A stretch of 64,000 bases of DNA, from contig CAIKAS010000011.1 in the NCBI GenBank assembly GCA_903825445.1, forward strand, positions 31,819 to 95,818, in the 5' to 3' direction. Each line of letters starts with the position of its first letter. Within the stretch, counting starts at the first letter, position 1. The stretch is from an uncultured Acidobacteriia bacterium. GTDB taxonomy: Bacteria; Acidobacteriota; Terriglobia; Bryobacterales; Bryobacteraceae. Positions 1 through 7,378 of the stretch are shown in pieces. The notes under the pieces were generated by a model. That model was not told the origin of the DNA. It saw only the letters and a list, made by a program, of their open reading frames with translations, and ran no database searches. The translations under genes were made by a program, and so were the position numbers.

Positions 1-884
1 GCAAACCAGGCAGAGTGGTCCTTCCATGGACCGATGTTCCAGGAATCCGGCGGACGTTTGAAGGTGCGTCCGTCGGTGGAAACAAACTCCGTAGCGATGG
101 CTCCGGGGAGCCACTGGAAATTGAGGAAGCGCTGCTTGCGATCAAAGTCGTTAGAACCCCAGGACGCATAGCCGATTACATTCTTGATACCGGTGAGGAC
201 TTTCGCCGAGTCATCGATAATCAACCGGTCCTTCGGGATGAGCAGGGCGGCGGCGCGCAGCCACGAATTACCAGGGGTTGCGTTATCGGCACGGACATCA
301 ATGACAAATTTGCCGGTATTGCGGGCAACCAGTGCCTTGTCAACGATGCCTTTCATCTCATTCAGGTCATAGCCTGCGAGGCGGGTCACCATATAAATGG
401 GGATCTGGGGATGGCGAAAGGGCGCGTCGCGCTTCTGGAAGAACGGGTTTGGAACGGGGCCAGGTAGCGGTATGATGACGCCACGGAGCTTTTGGTAGAG
501 CAGTGTGAGTTCGGAATCTACGGCGGCTTCGGTATCAAGAAACTGTTCGCCGGTTCCTGCTACGCGCAGAGGGACACCCTGGGTGGTGACGATGTAGAGG
601 ATCGACTCGGAGAGCTTCTTTTTCGTGAGGCATTTGCCGATGGGCGCTTCGACGCTGGTTTCATAAGTTGCGCGATCAATATCATCCTGATCGGTCACGT
701 CGAGGACACAGATGTTGTCAGCGGGAATATGGCGCTGCCGCATGTAATACGCGCCGATCGCGACGGAAACAGGCGAGCGTTTATTGGTGACGACGAATAC
801 CTGTGCGGGAGTCTGAGCACTGGCGCTTTGAGTTACGGCGAAAAAGGCGGCGACAGTTAGCAGGAGTGCGAGCGAAGGTCTCAA
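1..884 (-). CDS. TIGR03790 family exported protein (3' part outside window)
   Basis: Only the first ~294 residues are visible; the frame is open to the left edge of the window. The start is TTG at 884: a TAG stop lies two codons upstream and no ATG is available. Residues 1-23 form a signal peptide ending in SASAQ. The mature part starts with VFVVTNKRSPVSVAIGAYYM, then RHIP and later YIVTTQGVPLRV, the pattern of the TIGR03790 family described from Solibacter. The function of this family is not known; export is inferred from the signal peptide. It sits head to head with tRNA-Glu (42 bp apart). Family call fairly sure, function unknown. Confidence 0.75.
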   Translation of the reverse strand, partial: MRPSLALLLTVAAFFAVTQSASAQTPAQVFVVTNKRSPVSVAIGAYYMRQRHIPADNICVLDVTDQDDIDRATYETSVEAPIGKCLTKKKLSESILYIVTTQGVPLRVAGTGEQFLDTEAAVDSELTLLYQKLRGVIIPLPGPVPNPFFQKRDAPFRHPQIPIYMVTRLAGYDLNEMKGIVDKALVARNTGKFVIDVRADNATPGNSWLRAAALLIPKDRLIIDDSAKVLTGIKNVIGYASWGSNDFDRKQRFLNFQWLPGAIATEFVSTDGRTFKRPPDSWNIGPWKDHSAWF

Positions 885-925
885 TACCTATACTGTAGCG
901 ACTCTGGTAAACTGGGACAGAATTC

Positions 926-1000
926 GGCGCTATCGTCTAACGGTTAGGACGGAGCCCTCTCAAGGCTTAAATACGGGTTCGATTCCCGTTAGCGCTACCA
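926..1000 (+). tRNA. tRNA-Glu (anticodon CTC)
   Basis: The cloverleaf can be folded by eye. The acceptor stem GGCGCTA pairs with TAGCGCT (G1-U72 wobble), the D arm is GTC/GAC, the anticodon stem GAGCC/GGCTT encloses the loop CTCTCAA, and the T arm contains GGTTCGATTCC. CCA is encoded. The anticodon is CTC, reading GAG. The 3' end is duplicated at 11283-11306 because an island is integrated here; the tRNA copy on this side is complete. Confidence 0.95.
977..1000 (+). repeat. Left attachment site (attL core), 3' end of tRNA-Glu
   Basis: These 24 bases of the tRNA T arm and acceptor end, including CCA, are repeated exactly at 11283-11306. The copies differ in the bases just outside. This is the usual footprint of a tyrosine-recombinase element integrated into the 3' end of a tRNA gene. 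An integrase gene lies 1.3 kb inside. Confidence 0.88.
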
Positions 1001-1024
1001 TGTTTCCAATTACTTACCGGTGCT

Positions 1025-1044
1025 GCGCTCACACGCGCTCACAC
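1025..1044 (+). repeat. Tandem 10-mer GCGCTCACAC x2, possible integrase arm site
   Basis: Two perfect back-to-back copies of GCGCTCACAC start 24 bp inside the left att core and overlap the last codons of the LRAT gene. A matching pair (one perfect copy, one with C to T, 1 bp between) lies near the right end at 11160-11180. Occurrence at both ends suggests arm-type integrase or excisionase binding sites; this is inference. Confidence 0.5.
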
Positions 1045-1470
1045 ATTTTCGGTTTGATGTGACGGTATCGCGGCGATGAATGCCATCACCACTACGATAC
1101 CGACCGCAATGACTGAGCTACTCATTGAATTTCCCGCGAATGCGAAGGACGCCAAATGTTCGCAATTGAACCCGAATAAACTGTACGGCGATCCTATCTT
1201 CATCTCCGCCCGCGCAACGATGGCTTGCGCATGCTCCTGCGTGCCACGCTGGTGAAGCTGAATTTCACCGCCGCCAGCAAATTCATACCAGTCTCCGACA
1301 ACAACGCCGACGTCTTTGCAATTGTGAATGATTTCGACCGCGTAACCATCTCCGCTCCAGCACAAGCGTCGGACGATACCGTGGTGCCAAAGACCTAACG
1401 CAGGTATGTAAACCCGAACCCAGTCGCCGCTCGTGATCGGCTCGCCGGTTGAGTATGTCGGCCAGTTCAT
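1039..1470 (-). CDS. LRAT-like (NlpC/P60 superfamily) protein with C-terminal membrane helix
   Basis: 143 residues. GDWVRVYIP followed by LWHHGIV (His29/His30) and a C-terminal FNCEHLASF (Asn102-Cys103-Glu104-His105) match the His...NCEH layout of LRAT/H-Rev107-type thiol enzymes, circularly permuted relatives of NlpC/P60 peptidases. Known family members are acyltransferases or phospholipases, and some NlpC/P60 proteins are peptidases; the activity here is not decided by sequence. A hydrophobic stretch at about 118-137 would anchor the protein at the membrane. It begins 4 nt after the stop of the upstream HTH-GrlR gene, so the two form an operon, the first unit inside the left att site. Could be an effector or toxin paired with the HTH protein (inference). 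Confidence 0.72.
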   Translation of the reverse strand: MNWPTYSTGEPITSGDWVRVYIPALGLWHHGIVRRLCWSGDGYAVEIIHNCKDVGVVVGDWYEFAGGGEIQLHQRGTQEHAQAIVARAEMKIGSPYSLFGFNCEHLASFAFAGNSMSSSVIAVGIVVVMAFIAAIPSHQTENV

Positions 1471-1474
1471 GGAG

Positions 1475-2041
1475 TCATTCCACCGGAAGTTCGCGCATGA
1501 ATCGGTAACGTGCCGCTATCACATGACCCATCATCGTCTTTACCTGGGTTTCCCCGCTTTGCAACCGGGCATCGATGCCAGCCGTGGCGTCGACAGACCA
1601 TTCATGAGGATGAGTTATGCCAAAAACGCTCGTGGCGTTTGCAGCAAACGAGAGCTTCAGCCGCAACTGAGCAACTCCGACCTGTTCATCGTACGTATAG
1701 TTACCGTCATACCTTCCTCCGAAAGCATCGCCCCCGTATGCCTTGCCGCCATCCAGAATGACTACACCTCGTCCCACTCCCGCTGATGAGGCAAATTCAA
1801 CTTCATACATGCCGTCTCTCATATTTGACCTTCCTTTCCGTAAACGATTTAGCTCTGCTTGCCTCAGGCTCATAGGCGCGGCGGTGAGAACTCGCAGATA
1901 TGCCTCAACGGTTCCGGGTACTGGCCGAGTTTCCATGATCCAGAGATTGACAGCCCGGGCTGTTACGCCTATCAATCGTGCGAAATCTGTCTGCGATAGC
2001 CCGAGATCAGAGATTGATGCACGTAGTTCGCTGCCGAGCAT
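1475..2041 (-). CDS. HTH regulator fused to GrlR-like domain
   Basis: 188 residues. Residues ~1-55 form an XRE-like helix-turn-helix (LGLSQTDFARLIGVTARAVNLW). From residue 74 the protein reads MRDGMYEVEF...GVVILDGGKAYGGDAF...YDGNY, which resembles the GrlR family of small beta-sandwich proteins, first known as negative regulators of type III secretion. Met74 (position 1822) has its own strong ribosome site, AAGGAAGGT 7 nt upstream, so a shorter GrlR-only product may also be made. The gene lies 4 nt upstream of the LRAT gene. Two ATAGAACA repeats overlap and precede its start, fitting autoregulation. No secretion system is seen nearby, so a T3SS role is unlikely. Confidence 0.7.
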   Translation of the reverse strand: MLGSELRASISDLGLSQTDFARLIGVTARAVNLWIMETRPVPGTVEAYLRVLTAAPMSLRQAELNRLRKGRSNMRDGMYEVEFASSAGVGRGVVILDGGKAYGGDAFGGRYDGNYTYDEQVGVAQLRLKLSFAANATSVFGITHPHEWSVDATAGIDARLQSGETQVKTMMGHVIAARYRFMRELPVE

Positions 2042-2076
2042 AGAACAACATTCTCATAAAATAGAACAGAAGTCAA
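2040..2076 (-). promoter_or_regulatory. Promoter/operator region of the HTH-GrlR operon
   Basis: Read on the minus strand, TTGACT (2076-2071) is a good -35 hexamer. Two direct copies of TGTTCTAT (plus-strand ATAGAACA at 2061-2068 and 2040-2047) are spaced 21 bp apart, two helical turns, and the second covers the start codon. That is the arrangement of an autoregulatory operator for a small HTH protein. The -10 hexamer is not clear. Confidence 0.45.
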
Positions 2077-2274
2077 TATTTTTCTTGTGCATCCACTCCC
2101 GAGCGCCGACTTCGGGTGCGTAGGAATTCAAATCGCCTGATGCGCTGCCACGGGATAAATGGCGGGATGGTGGCGGCACGGATGTCACCAAACCTGTTGT
2201 TCTTGACCGGGAGCAGGGGCTATAGCGGACTATGCCGGTCGAATACCGTGAGGGCCGGTTCGTTCCCAGTGCAA

Positions 2275-3486
2275 TTAGACAACCTGAGAGCGGGGAGTGC
2301 GAGGCTGTTCGACTGGCCCTTGGTACTCCTCCCACTTTCTGGCTGCTTCCTTGTCGGCACCAGGGAGGGAGTGACCGTAGATATTTAGAGTTGTAGAAGT
2401 ATGCGCATGACCCAGACGTTTTGACGCAACAGTCAGGGATACACCGCTGAGCAGGAGATGCGTGGCGTGAGTATGCCGCAGCGTGTGAAGGCTGCTGCCC
2501 TTCGGAAGGTTAAGTTTCCGGCACAGTAGACTGACTTGTGCGCTCACTGAGTCCGGCTTCAGAGGTGTCCCATCCGGGTTGCAGAATACAAGGTCCAGAT
2601 CGGTTCGATACGTCGGCCCGAACTGGTCTCGCAGTGATTGTTGTTTCGCCCGGTGTCCCGCCAACATTACGGTGGCCGTTTCCGGTAGCCAGATCTTCCG
2701 GGGTTTATCGCTCTTCGTCCCCTTGAATTCCAGTCCTGCTCTGGTTTGAGATAACGATCTCGTGATTGACACCGAACTGTTAGCCAGATCTGACCACCGA
2801 AGTGCGAGCAATTCGCCACGTCTAGCACCGGTTGCAGCATCCAACGCCAGAAACGCCGACATGCCCCAGGTTGACATGGCGGCGTCAATGACCAGCCTCT
2901 GTTCTGACGGCAACATTACGGCTGCCTCACGGCGCACCGCCACGGGTGGGTCGCTAGCCGGAACCGGGTTGCTGGCGGTTAGTTCCCACTTGATTGCCTT
3001 GTTGTAGGCGCTCGAAATTACACCGGCGATATTGCGGACAGTTTTGGCGCTCAGTGGCCGTGGTGCCTTCGTCTTGCGATGGTGACCACCGGACTGGAGC
3101 AGTCGGTTCCACTCTTGCGACAGGTGCAGTGGTCGCACACCGCTCAGCGGCATTGCGAGCAGTGCGGGATTCAGATAGGCGGCCTGTTCACGGTACCGCT
3201 CGATCGTCTTGCTAGACAATCGACCTTCACAATGTTCCGTGAAGAACTGCTCCAGCATGTCACTGAGCGTCGTCGGCGACTGGACGACGGTACCAGTGGA
3301 GCCGCCTATTTCGTATTCCCGCTGAACTTCGATACGGCGTTGCGCTTCGGCTTGTGTTGCAGAACTCTTCGTCGCGAAACCGGACGCGGTGACCTGGTGT
3401 CGGCAAGCACGACCGGAGCCGGGCGCGTCGAAGGCATAGCTCCATACCTCCTTTCCACTCCTGTATTTTCGTTTCGTGATAGCCAT
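2275..3486 (-). CDS. Tyrosine recombinase, phage-type integrase
   Basis: 403 residues, normal length for an island integrase. Residues ~1-60 are an AP2-like arm-binding domain, ~70-165 the SAM-like core-binding domain, and ~185-385 the catalytic domain. Active-site residues are visible: Arg222 (TGARRGE), His334-x-x-Arg337 (HTLRH), His360 (RLGH) and the nucleophile Tyr370 (NIYGH). It would integrate and excise the island at tRNA-Glu by site-specific recombination. It follows the excisionase-like gene by 40 bp in the same direction. The frame is intact, so the element may still be mobile. Confidence 0.93.
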   Translation of the reverse strand: MAITKRKYRSGKEVWSYAFDAPGSGRACRHQVTASGFATKSSATQAEAQRRIEVQREYEIGGSTGTVVQSPTTLSDMLEQFFTEHCEGRLSSKTIERYREQAAYLNPALLAMPLSGVRPLHLSQEWNRLLQSGGHHRKTKAPRPLSAKTVRNIAGVISSAYNKAIKWELTASNPVPASDPPVAVRREAAVMLPSEQRLVIDAAMSTWGMSAFLALDAATGARRGELLALRWSDLANSSVSITRSLSQTRAGLEFKGTKSDKPRKIWLPETATVMLAGHRAKQQSLRDQFGPTYRTDLDLVFCNPDGTPLKPDSVSAQVSLLCRKLNLPKGSSLHTLRHTHATHLLLSGVSLTVASKRLGHAHTSTTLNIYGHSLPGADKEAARKWEEYQGPVEQPRTPRSQVV

Positions 3487-3526
3487 CGATCCTCTGGAAC
3501 TGCCGCCAATAATACACGCCGAAATT

Positions 3527-3748
3527 TCAGTTCACGCACACCACCGGGAACCGGGAAGTGCCACACGTGCGTTCCCAATGCTCGTAGGCGTAACGAGTGA
3601 CGATCCAACGACGGCCAAGTCGGATACCAGGGATGATGCCGCGTTCGAGCATGTCGTAGACGGTAATTCGACCGATGCCAAGACGCTTAGCAATCTCTGG
3701 AATTGACAGGCGCCCGGACGGACTGTTCAGGATGTTTTCGGTTGGCAT
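3527..3748 (-). CDS. Excisionase-like HTH DNA-binding protein
   Basis: 73 residues from ATG at 3748; a GTG one codon upstream (3751) is also possible. The core LSIPEIAKRLGIGRITVYDMLERGIIPGIRLGRRWIV is the winged-helix fold of the excisionase/MerR-like family (HTH_17), with the typical G-RRW turn. Such proteins bend DNA and direct the integrase toward excision, or act as small regulators. The start overlaps the stop of the replication-protein gene (TGATG), and the integrase follows 40 bp downstream, a rep-xis-int operon. Function by family and context. Confidence 0.85.
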   Translation of the reverse strand: MPTENILNSPSGRLSIPEIAKRLGIGRITVYDMLERGIIPGIRLGRRWIVTRYAYEHWERTCGTSRFPVVCVN

Positions 3749-4185
3749 CACGCATTGCCCCCGAAATCCAGTCGGCCTGTGTTAGAGCAGCCATTCTGGG
3801 CGACGTAAAATGAACCACCCTGCGATTTGTCATAGGGTACGATGTGAGCCTGCCCGAACTGAGCGTTGGCACGCCGAAGCCACTTTGCCAGTACTAGGTG
3901 ACCCACCTTGGAAACCAGAAAATGGCAATGGAGGTGTCCGCCAATCTCGCCGTACTCCCACGCGATAACCCAGCGGATCGGATGGCCAGCGGCTGCCTCG
4001 ATATCGTGAAGGAATCGGTTCACCGCCGTTACGGAGGGGCCACCCTTATGACGGGATGTAAGTGTTCCGAACCATGTCCAGTCGTCGAGATCCCGGATGT
4101 ACCCGCCGTAATGTTCGACCTCTTCGCGAACCCGTGCTTCATCGTGGAGCCTAAATGTGAAATCGTCTTCTTGTTCCGTGAGCAT
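3748..4185 (-). CDS. HUH-type replication initiator-like protein
   Basis: 145 residues. Start ATG at 4185 is preferred because GGGAAG lies 5 nt upstream; a GTG at 4218 would add 11 residues without a ribosome site. GGHLHCHFLV (His84, His86, His88) is a HUH metal-binding motif, and Tyr127 in GSFYVAQN is placed like the nicking tyrosine of rolling-circle Rep or relaxase proteins. WFGTLTSRH near residue 40 resembles the first Rep motif. It would nick one DNA strand to start rolling-circle replication or mobilisation of the excised island. The protein is short, close to a minimal nuclease domain with no helicase. First gene of the rep-xis-int operon. Confidence 0.72.
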   Translation of the reverse strand: MLTEQEDDFTFRLHDEARVREEVEHYGGYIRDLDDWTWFGTLTSRHKGGPSVTAVNRFLHDIEAAAGHPIRWVIAWEYGEIGGHLHCHFLVSKVGHLVLAKWLRRANAQFGQAHIVPYDKSQGGSFYVAQNGCSNTGRLDFGGNA

Positions 4186-4538
4186 AAATACTTCCCTTGG
4201 GGGACATTGAACGGACACACAGGTTACTGCAATGCTGAAAAGTCACCGCGACGAACTCCGGTGCATTCATGCAACCGGACACCATGACGACGGGCCATTC
4301 GCACGAACGCACGATGTAATCGTGCATGCGGTCGGGCGACGTTTAACCAGCAACGAGGGCTTATGCGCGATGAATGCGCAGGAGCCGTTAATTGTTAGCT
4401 GGATAATCACTATCTCTCTACACTCTCTCCTTTGAAGACAAGTATTGACCGGATGCCGAGGGATAGTGGGGGAAGTTCCCGAGGGATATTCAGCCCAAAA
4501 GGGATGAACAGGGAGAATGCGGGACGTCTCCCGTTCGA
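4186..4538 (-). promoter_or_regulatory. Gene-free stretch with perfect palindrome upstream of rep-xis-int
   Basis: No convincing gene lies here; the frames that cross it have no ribosome site and are shadows of neighbours. At 4309-4325 there is a perfect inverted repeat GCACGAT-GTA-ATCGTGC, about 125 bp upstream of the rep start. It is a likely operator for one of the island HTH regulators, or possibly a nicking/origin hairpin for the HUH protein. Further left of the next gene are pyrimidine-rich bases only. Confidence 0.4.
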
Positions 4539-5312
4539 TCAGTCGTTGGGGACGTCGGCGGGCTTTACCTTGAGGGCTCCCGCTATAGCTATGAGCGATT
4601 TCTCGTGGACACTCTTGCCGCTGCGGACACGCCGGACGGTCTTGGGGTCGACGCTGGCTCTGTCGGCTAGATGTCGGATGCTGAAGTTCATACCCAGCCT
4701 GTGACTGTCCAACCATTTCGCTCGGTTGGGGAACGGCACCGATTTACCCGACACGCCGGTTCCTTTCAAATTCTGTGGAGGATTTGCCAGGCTAGCGGTC
4801 GGCTGCTGAAGCTTTTTGATAATCCAGTTGGTTGCGCACGAACGCACCGTCGCTTTGATTGGCATACGGTGGGGACGTACAAAATTCTCGATCCCGTATT
4901 CGCCGAATTCCGAACGCCATCCGCCGAGATTGACCAGTTGACCGCTCTCCCGTGCGGCTCTCTCCCAAACGCCACCGGGCTTCACGATGGCATTGACAAC
5001 TGAATCACCAATTGCTGCCAATAGCCGCCTTCTGCCCTGCTTCCCCGCAGCAAAAATCCGGCTCGACTGTCGTATAGCCTCCGCGTCAAATGCGAGCGTC
5101 GCGTAGGTCTGAAAGAACGGTAAAAGATCCATCGATGATGGAAGGCGACCTATCTGCTGCTCGACAAACCCCGTTCGCCAGCATGCACGGAAGAAGGACG
5201 TTATATCCGCCACCAATTGCTGTCTGGCCAAGAGTGTCGCTGCAACAGCGACCTTCCTTGCGACGACGGTCGGAGTTGGTACTAACAGCGGCGGATTAGT
5301 AGCGGTTCCCAA
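4539..5312 (-). CDS. Hypothetical protein with C-terminal HTH domain
   Basis: 257 residues from a TTG start; the start is uncertain and Met61 (5132) is an alternative. Residues ~1-190 are not recognised. The C-terminal ~50 residues (NFSIRHLADRASVDPKTVRRVRSGKSVHEKSL..IAGALKVKPADV) read as an XRE/Cro-type helix-turn-helix. It could be an island regulator or a replication accessory protein. It lies 353 bp upstream of the rep-xis-int operon on the same strand and downstream of the serine recombinase. Confidence 0.6.
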   Translation of the reverse strand: MGTATNPPLLVPTPTVVARKVAVAATLLARQQLVADITSFFRACWRTGFVEQQIGRLPSSMDLLPFFQTYATLAFDAEAIRQSSRIFAAGKQGRRRLLAAIGDSVVNAIVKPGGVWERAARESGQLVNLGGWRSEFGEYGIENFVRPHRMPIKATVRSCATNWIIKKLQQPTASLANPPQNLKGTGVSGKSVPFPNRAKWLDSHRLGMNFSIRHLADRASVDPKTVRRVRSGKSVHEKSLIAIAGALKVKPADVPND

Positions 5313-5421
5313 TATCCATCAGCTTAACTTGCGCGACATCTACTCCGCGAATCGACTCATGCGAATCGGATCTTGTCGCAAGAAGCCTGACAGCGTCAAT
5401 ACGTTTTCCAACGCTGACGAG

Positions 5422-6114
5422 TTAGGCCTTTAACGATGGCCACGATTGGCCGTTCCTCGGCGCATCACCTGAAGACAGTATTCGGTTGACGACGATGCCA
5501 TGCCACCGACGCCCAGTTCGGGTGGGGATGCCTTCGGAGGAGAGTCGAGCGGCGATACGATCGAACCCCAGACCTTCTGCGCGCAGTTCTTCCATGCGCT
5601 GTATGGCGGTGTCCTCTCCCGCGTAGTAGCCGAACGGCTTCCGACCTTCACACCGGCCTTCGCTCTCCCTCTTCCGTATCCGAGCACCGCGTAACTTCGC
5701 GACTATCTGGTTCTTGTCGTACTGGGCGACAGCACCGAGAAGTTGTCGCATAAGAACACGGGTGGGATCATTCGCCATCAGATCCGGCTCCGCCGTCGAG
5801 ATAAGGGTGAACCCGTGCTTGTGCAGATCCGCGATGGCAGCCTCCTGAACCATAAGGTCACGGGCCAGTCGGTCCAGTTTTTCAATCAGGATGGTGCGAA
5901 CGCCGTTGCCGTGCAGCAGGGCCATGAGTTCGCACCATGCGGGGCGGTCCATGTTTTCGACGGTGCCGCTGACGCCTTCTTCCCTGAATACACGGACGAT
6001 CTTGATGTCGTGGGCAGCCACATAGTCGCGAATGGCCTTCAACTGACGGGGGAACCCGTCGCCGTCGATCTGGCCTTTACCGGAAACCCGAAGATATGCA
6101 TAAGCCTTTTCCAT
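5422..6114 (-). CDS. Serine recombinase (resolvase/invertase family)
   Basis: 230 residues. Catalytic Ser11 lies in AYLRVSGKGQ, and EKLDRLARD carries the conserved arginines of the resolvase domain (to ~150). The C-terminal part (RMEELRAEGLGFDRIAARLSSEGIPTRTGRRW) is a short recombinase-type DNA-binding domain. The length is nearer to resolvases/invertases than to large serine integrases. A GGGTGG ribosome site precedes ATG at 6114. With the tyrosine integrase it makes two different site-specific recombinases in one island; it may resolve multimers of the excised circle, invert DNA, or be left from an earlier insertion. Confidence 0.9.
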   Translation of the reverse strand: MEKAYAYLRVSGKGQIDGDGFPRQLKAIRDYVAAHDIKIVRVFREEGVSGTVENMDRPAWCELMALLHGNGVRTILIEKLDRLARDLMVQEAAIADLHKHGFTLISTAEPDLMANDPTRVLMRQLLGAVAQYDKNQIVAKLRGARIRKRESEGRCEGRKPFGYYAGEDTAIQRMEELRAEGLGFDRIAARLSSEGIPTRTGRRWHGIVVNRILSSGDAPRNGQSWPSLKA

Positions 6115-6213
6115 GCCACCCAGGCTACACGCTCTGGCGGCGAAAGATCAATACAGATTTCTCTGGATAAGGTGTTATGCAGATGGTCGTTCAAAGCTGC
6201 TTCTTAACGCGGT

Positions 6214-6234
6214 GCTTCACCTAAAACGTGAAGC
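6214..6234 (+). repeat. Inverted repeat GCTTCAC-N7-GTGAAGC
   Basis: A perfect 7-bp inverted repeat with a 7-bp spacer lies 100 bp upstream of the serine recombinase start, between divergent genes. It may be a recombinase crossover/res subsite or an operator. No second copy was noticed nearby. Confidence 0.35.
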
Positions 6235-6263
6235 TAAGGGCCGCATCGTACCGACGGTTTGGC

Positions 6264-6289
6264 ATCTCTGCGTATATAATCTCTGCGTA
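6264..6289 (+). promoter_or_regulatory. TATAAT box flanked by direct repeats ATCTCTGCGTA
   Basis: ATCTCTGCGTA occurs at 6264-6274 and 6279-6289. TATAAT, a perfect -10 hexamer, spans 6275-6280, so the repeats bracket and overlap it. No good -35 is visible, as expected for an activator-dependent promoter or one whose repeats serve as operator. It would give a leader of ~37 nt before the ATG at 6324. Confidence 0.45.
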
Positions 6290-6323
6290 CGGGGCCCCAC
6301 GTCGGCCCGAAAGGAAGCAGAAC

Positions 6324-7032
6324 ATGAGAACCAAGCAAAACTCCTTTGGGCATGCCGTCGCTGCCCTGTTGTTTGTGGCGGCAGTACCAGACATTCAGGC
6401 GGACAGTTTTACGTACACCTACACTGGGCCGGACTTCACCTTCCTTTAACGCAGGCGGGGTTTCCCAGCCTTTAAGCACCTCCGACTTCATCACCGCTTC
6501 GCTGACGTTCGCGAGTCCTCTTCCTGACGATTTTTCCGATGTTTACAGCGGTGGATCGAGCGTCTTAACGGGCACACTCCCTACGCCGCAATGGGACCCG
6601 GCGCTTCTGGGCTGGAATATATCCGACCAAGTATCAACTCTCTCGTCTAGTGAAGGCGACATTCTAAACGGCGTCCTTGTTACGACCGACGACGCCGGGA
6701 ACATAATTGCGTGGAGTCTGGAGGGATCGTCTTACACTTTAACGACCGGCCCTTCGTACCTCCCGCCGATTCTCACGCAAATCGAACTCACAACGAATTG
6801 GCGTAACGGTTATCAGGGTTTTGCGGACGGCTCATTTTTTTCGAATTACCAGACCGCAGCCGAGTGGGTGGGGGAAGTCGACGGTCCCGGCTCTTGGTCG
6901 GCTGGAGTCGAGTCTACTTCGGCACCGGAGCCCTCGTTTACTTGGTTGCTATTCGTGGTGTTGGCGATCTTGGCAAGGAACCAGTACCTTTCCTACAGAT
7001 TCGGTACGGATCCTTTGTTATCAATGCTTTAA
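6324..7032 (+). pseudogene. PEP-CTERM-type exported protein, frameshifted
   Basis: ATG at 6324 has AAGGA 8 nt upstream. The first 41 residues (signal peptide MRTKQNSFGHAVAALLFVAA..., then TYTYTGPDFTFL) end at TAA 6447. One base out, the frame continues as SFNAGGVSQPLSTSDFITASLTF... to a C-terminal APEPSFTWLLFVVLAILARNQ, a PEP-CTERM-like sorting tail (PEP, hydrophobic helix, basic residue). One extra base near 6438-6442 explains this. The product would be a secreted or surface protein processed by an exosortase. Either a real pseudogene, a sequencing error, or a programmed shift; the downstream frame is long and clean, suggesting a recent event. Confidence 0.7.
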
Positions 7033-7069
7033 AAGTTCGACGACTTCTACCGCGGCATCTTATGGCCAG

Positions 7070-7378
7070 TCAGTGTCGCGTCTTTTTCGTCCGCTCCCTC
7101 TTGACAGGGATCGGCTGCGGATCACTGATAGCCCGTCCCAGGTTGATTACCGAAATCCCCGGTGGTGCTTTGAACCGTGGGTCGTCTGGATTAGCCCGAA
7201 GAATGTCCCGCCAGTTCGCGTTCACTTCGTCGGTCAGGTCGATGACGGATGCGGGATCAATCCGACTGAGGTCCTCCAGCGTCCTGATTGGGCGTGAATC
7301 CGGTGGCGTCGACGGGGCTGGTTTGGACCCTTTCGATCTTCCTCGGTTTTGACCCGTTTTCCTCTTTGGCTCTGCCAT
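7070..7378 (-). CDS. Small basic hypothetical protein
   Basis: 102 residues, not recognised. The N-terminal third is Lys/Arg/Pro-rich (MAEPKRKTGQNRGRSKG); the middle (LEDLSRIDPASVIDLTDEVNANWRDILRANPDDPRF) is acidic and probably helical. There is no ribosome site, but TACAAT lies 6 nt upstream of the ATG (minus strand, 7390-7385), a layout expected of a leaderless transcript. It lies tail to tail with the frameshifted PEP-CTERM gene. Coding status is moderately likely. Confidence 0.45.
   Translation of the reverse strand: MAEPKRKTGQNRGRSKGSKPAPSTPPDSRPIRTLEDLSRIDPASVIDLTDEVNANWRDILRANPDDPRFKAPPGISVINLGRAISDPQPIPVKRERTKKTRH

Noticed and set aside
15..860. Open plus-strand frames at the left edge (15-467, 492-860)
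   Set aside because: They are antisense shadows of the minus-strand TIGR03790 gene, whose translation has a signal peptide and family motifs.
1039..2041. Type III secretion regulation because of the GrlR-like domain
   Set aside because: No secretion genes are in the window and GrlR-like folds occur widely outside T3SS loci.
2054..2388. Overlapping open frames on both strands between the HTH-GrlR and integrase genes
   Set aside because: They overlap each other and the integrase end, have no ribosome site and have irregular composition.
4267..4716. 149-codon minus-strand frame
   Set aside because: Half of it overlaps the HTH gene at 4539-5312 in another frame; the rest has no start signal and no recognisable pattern.
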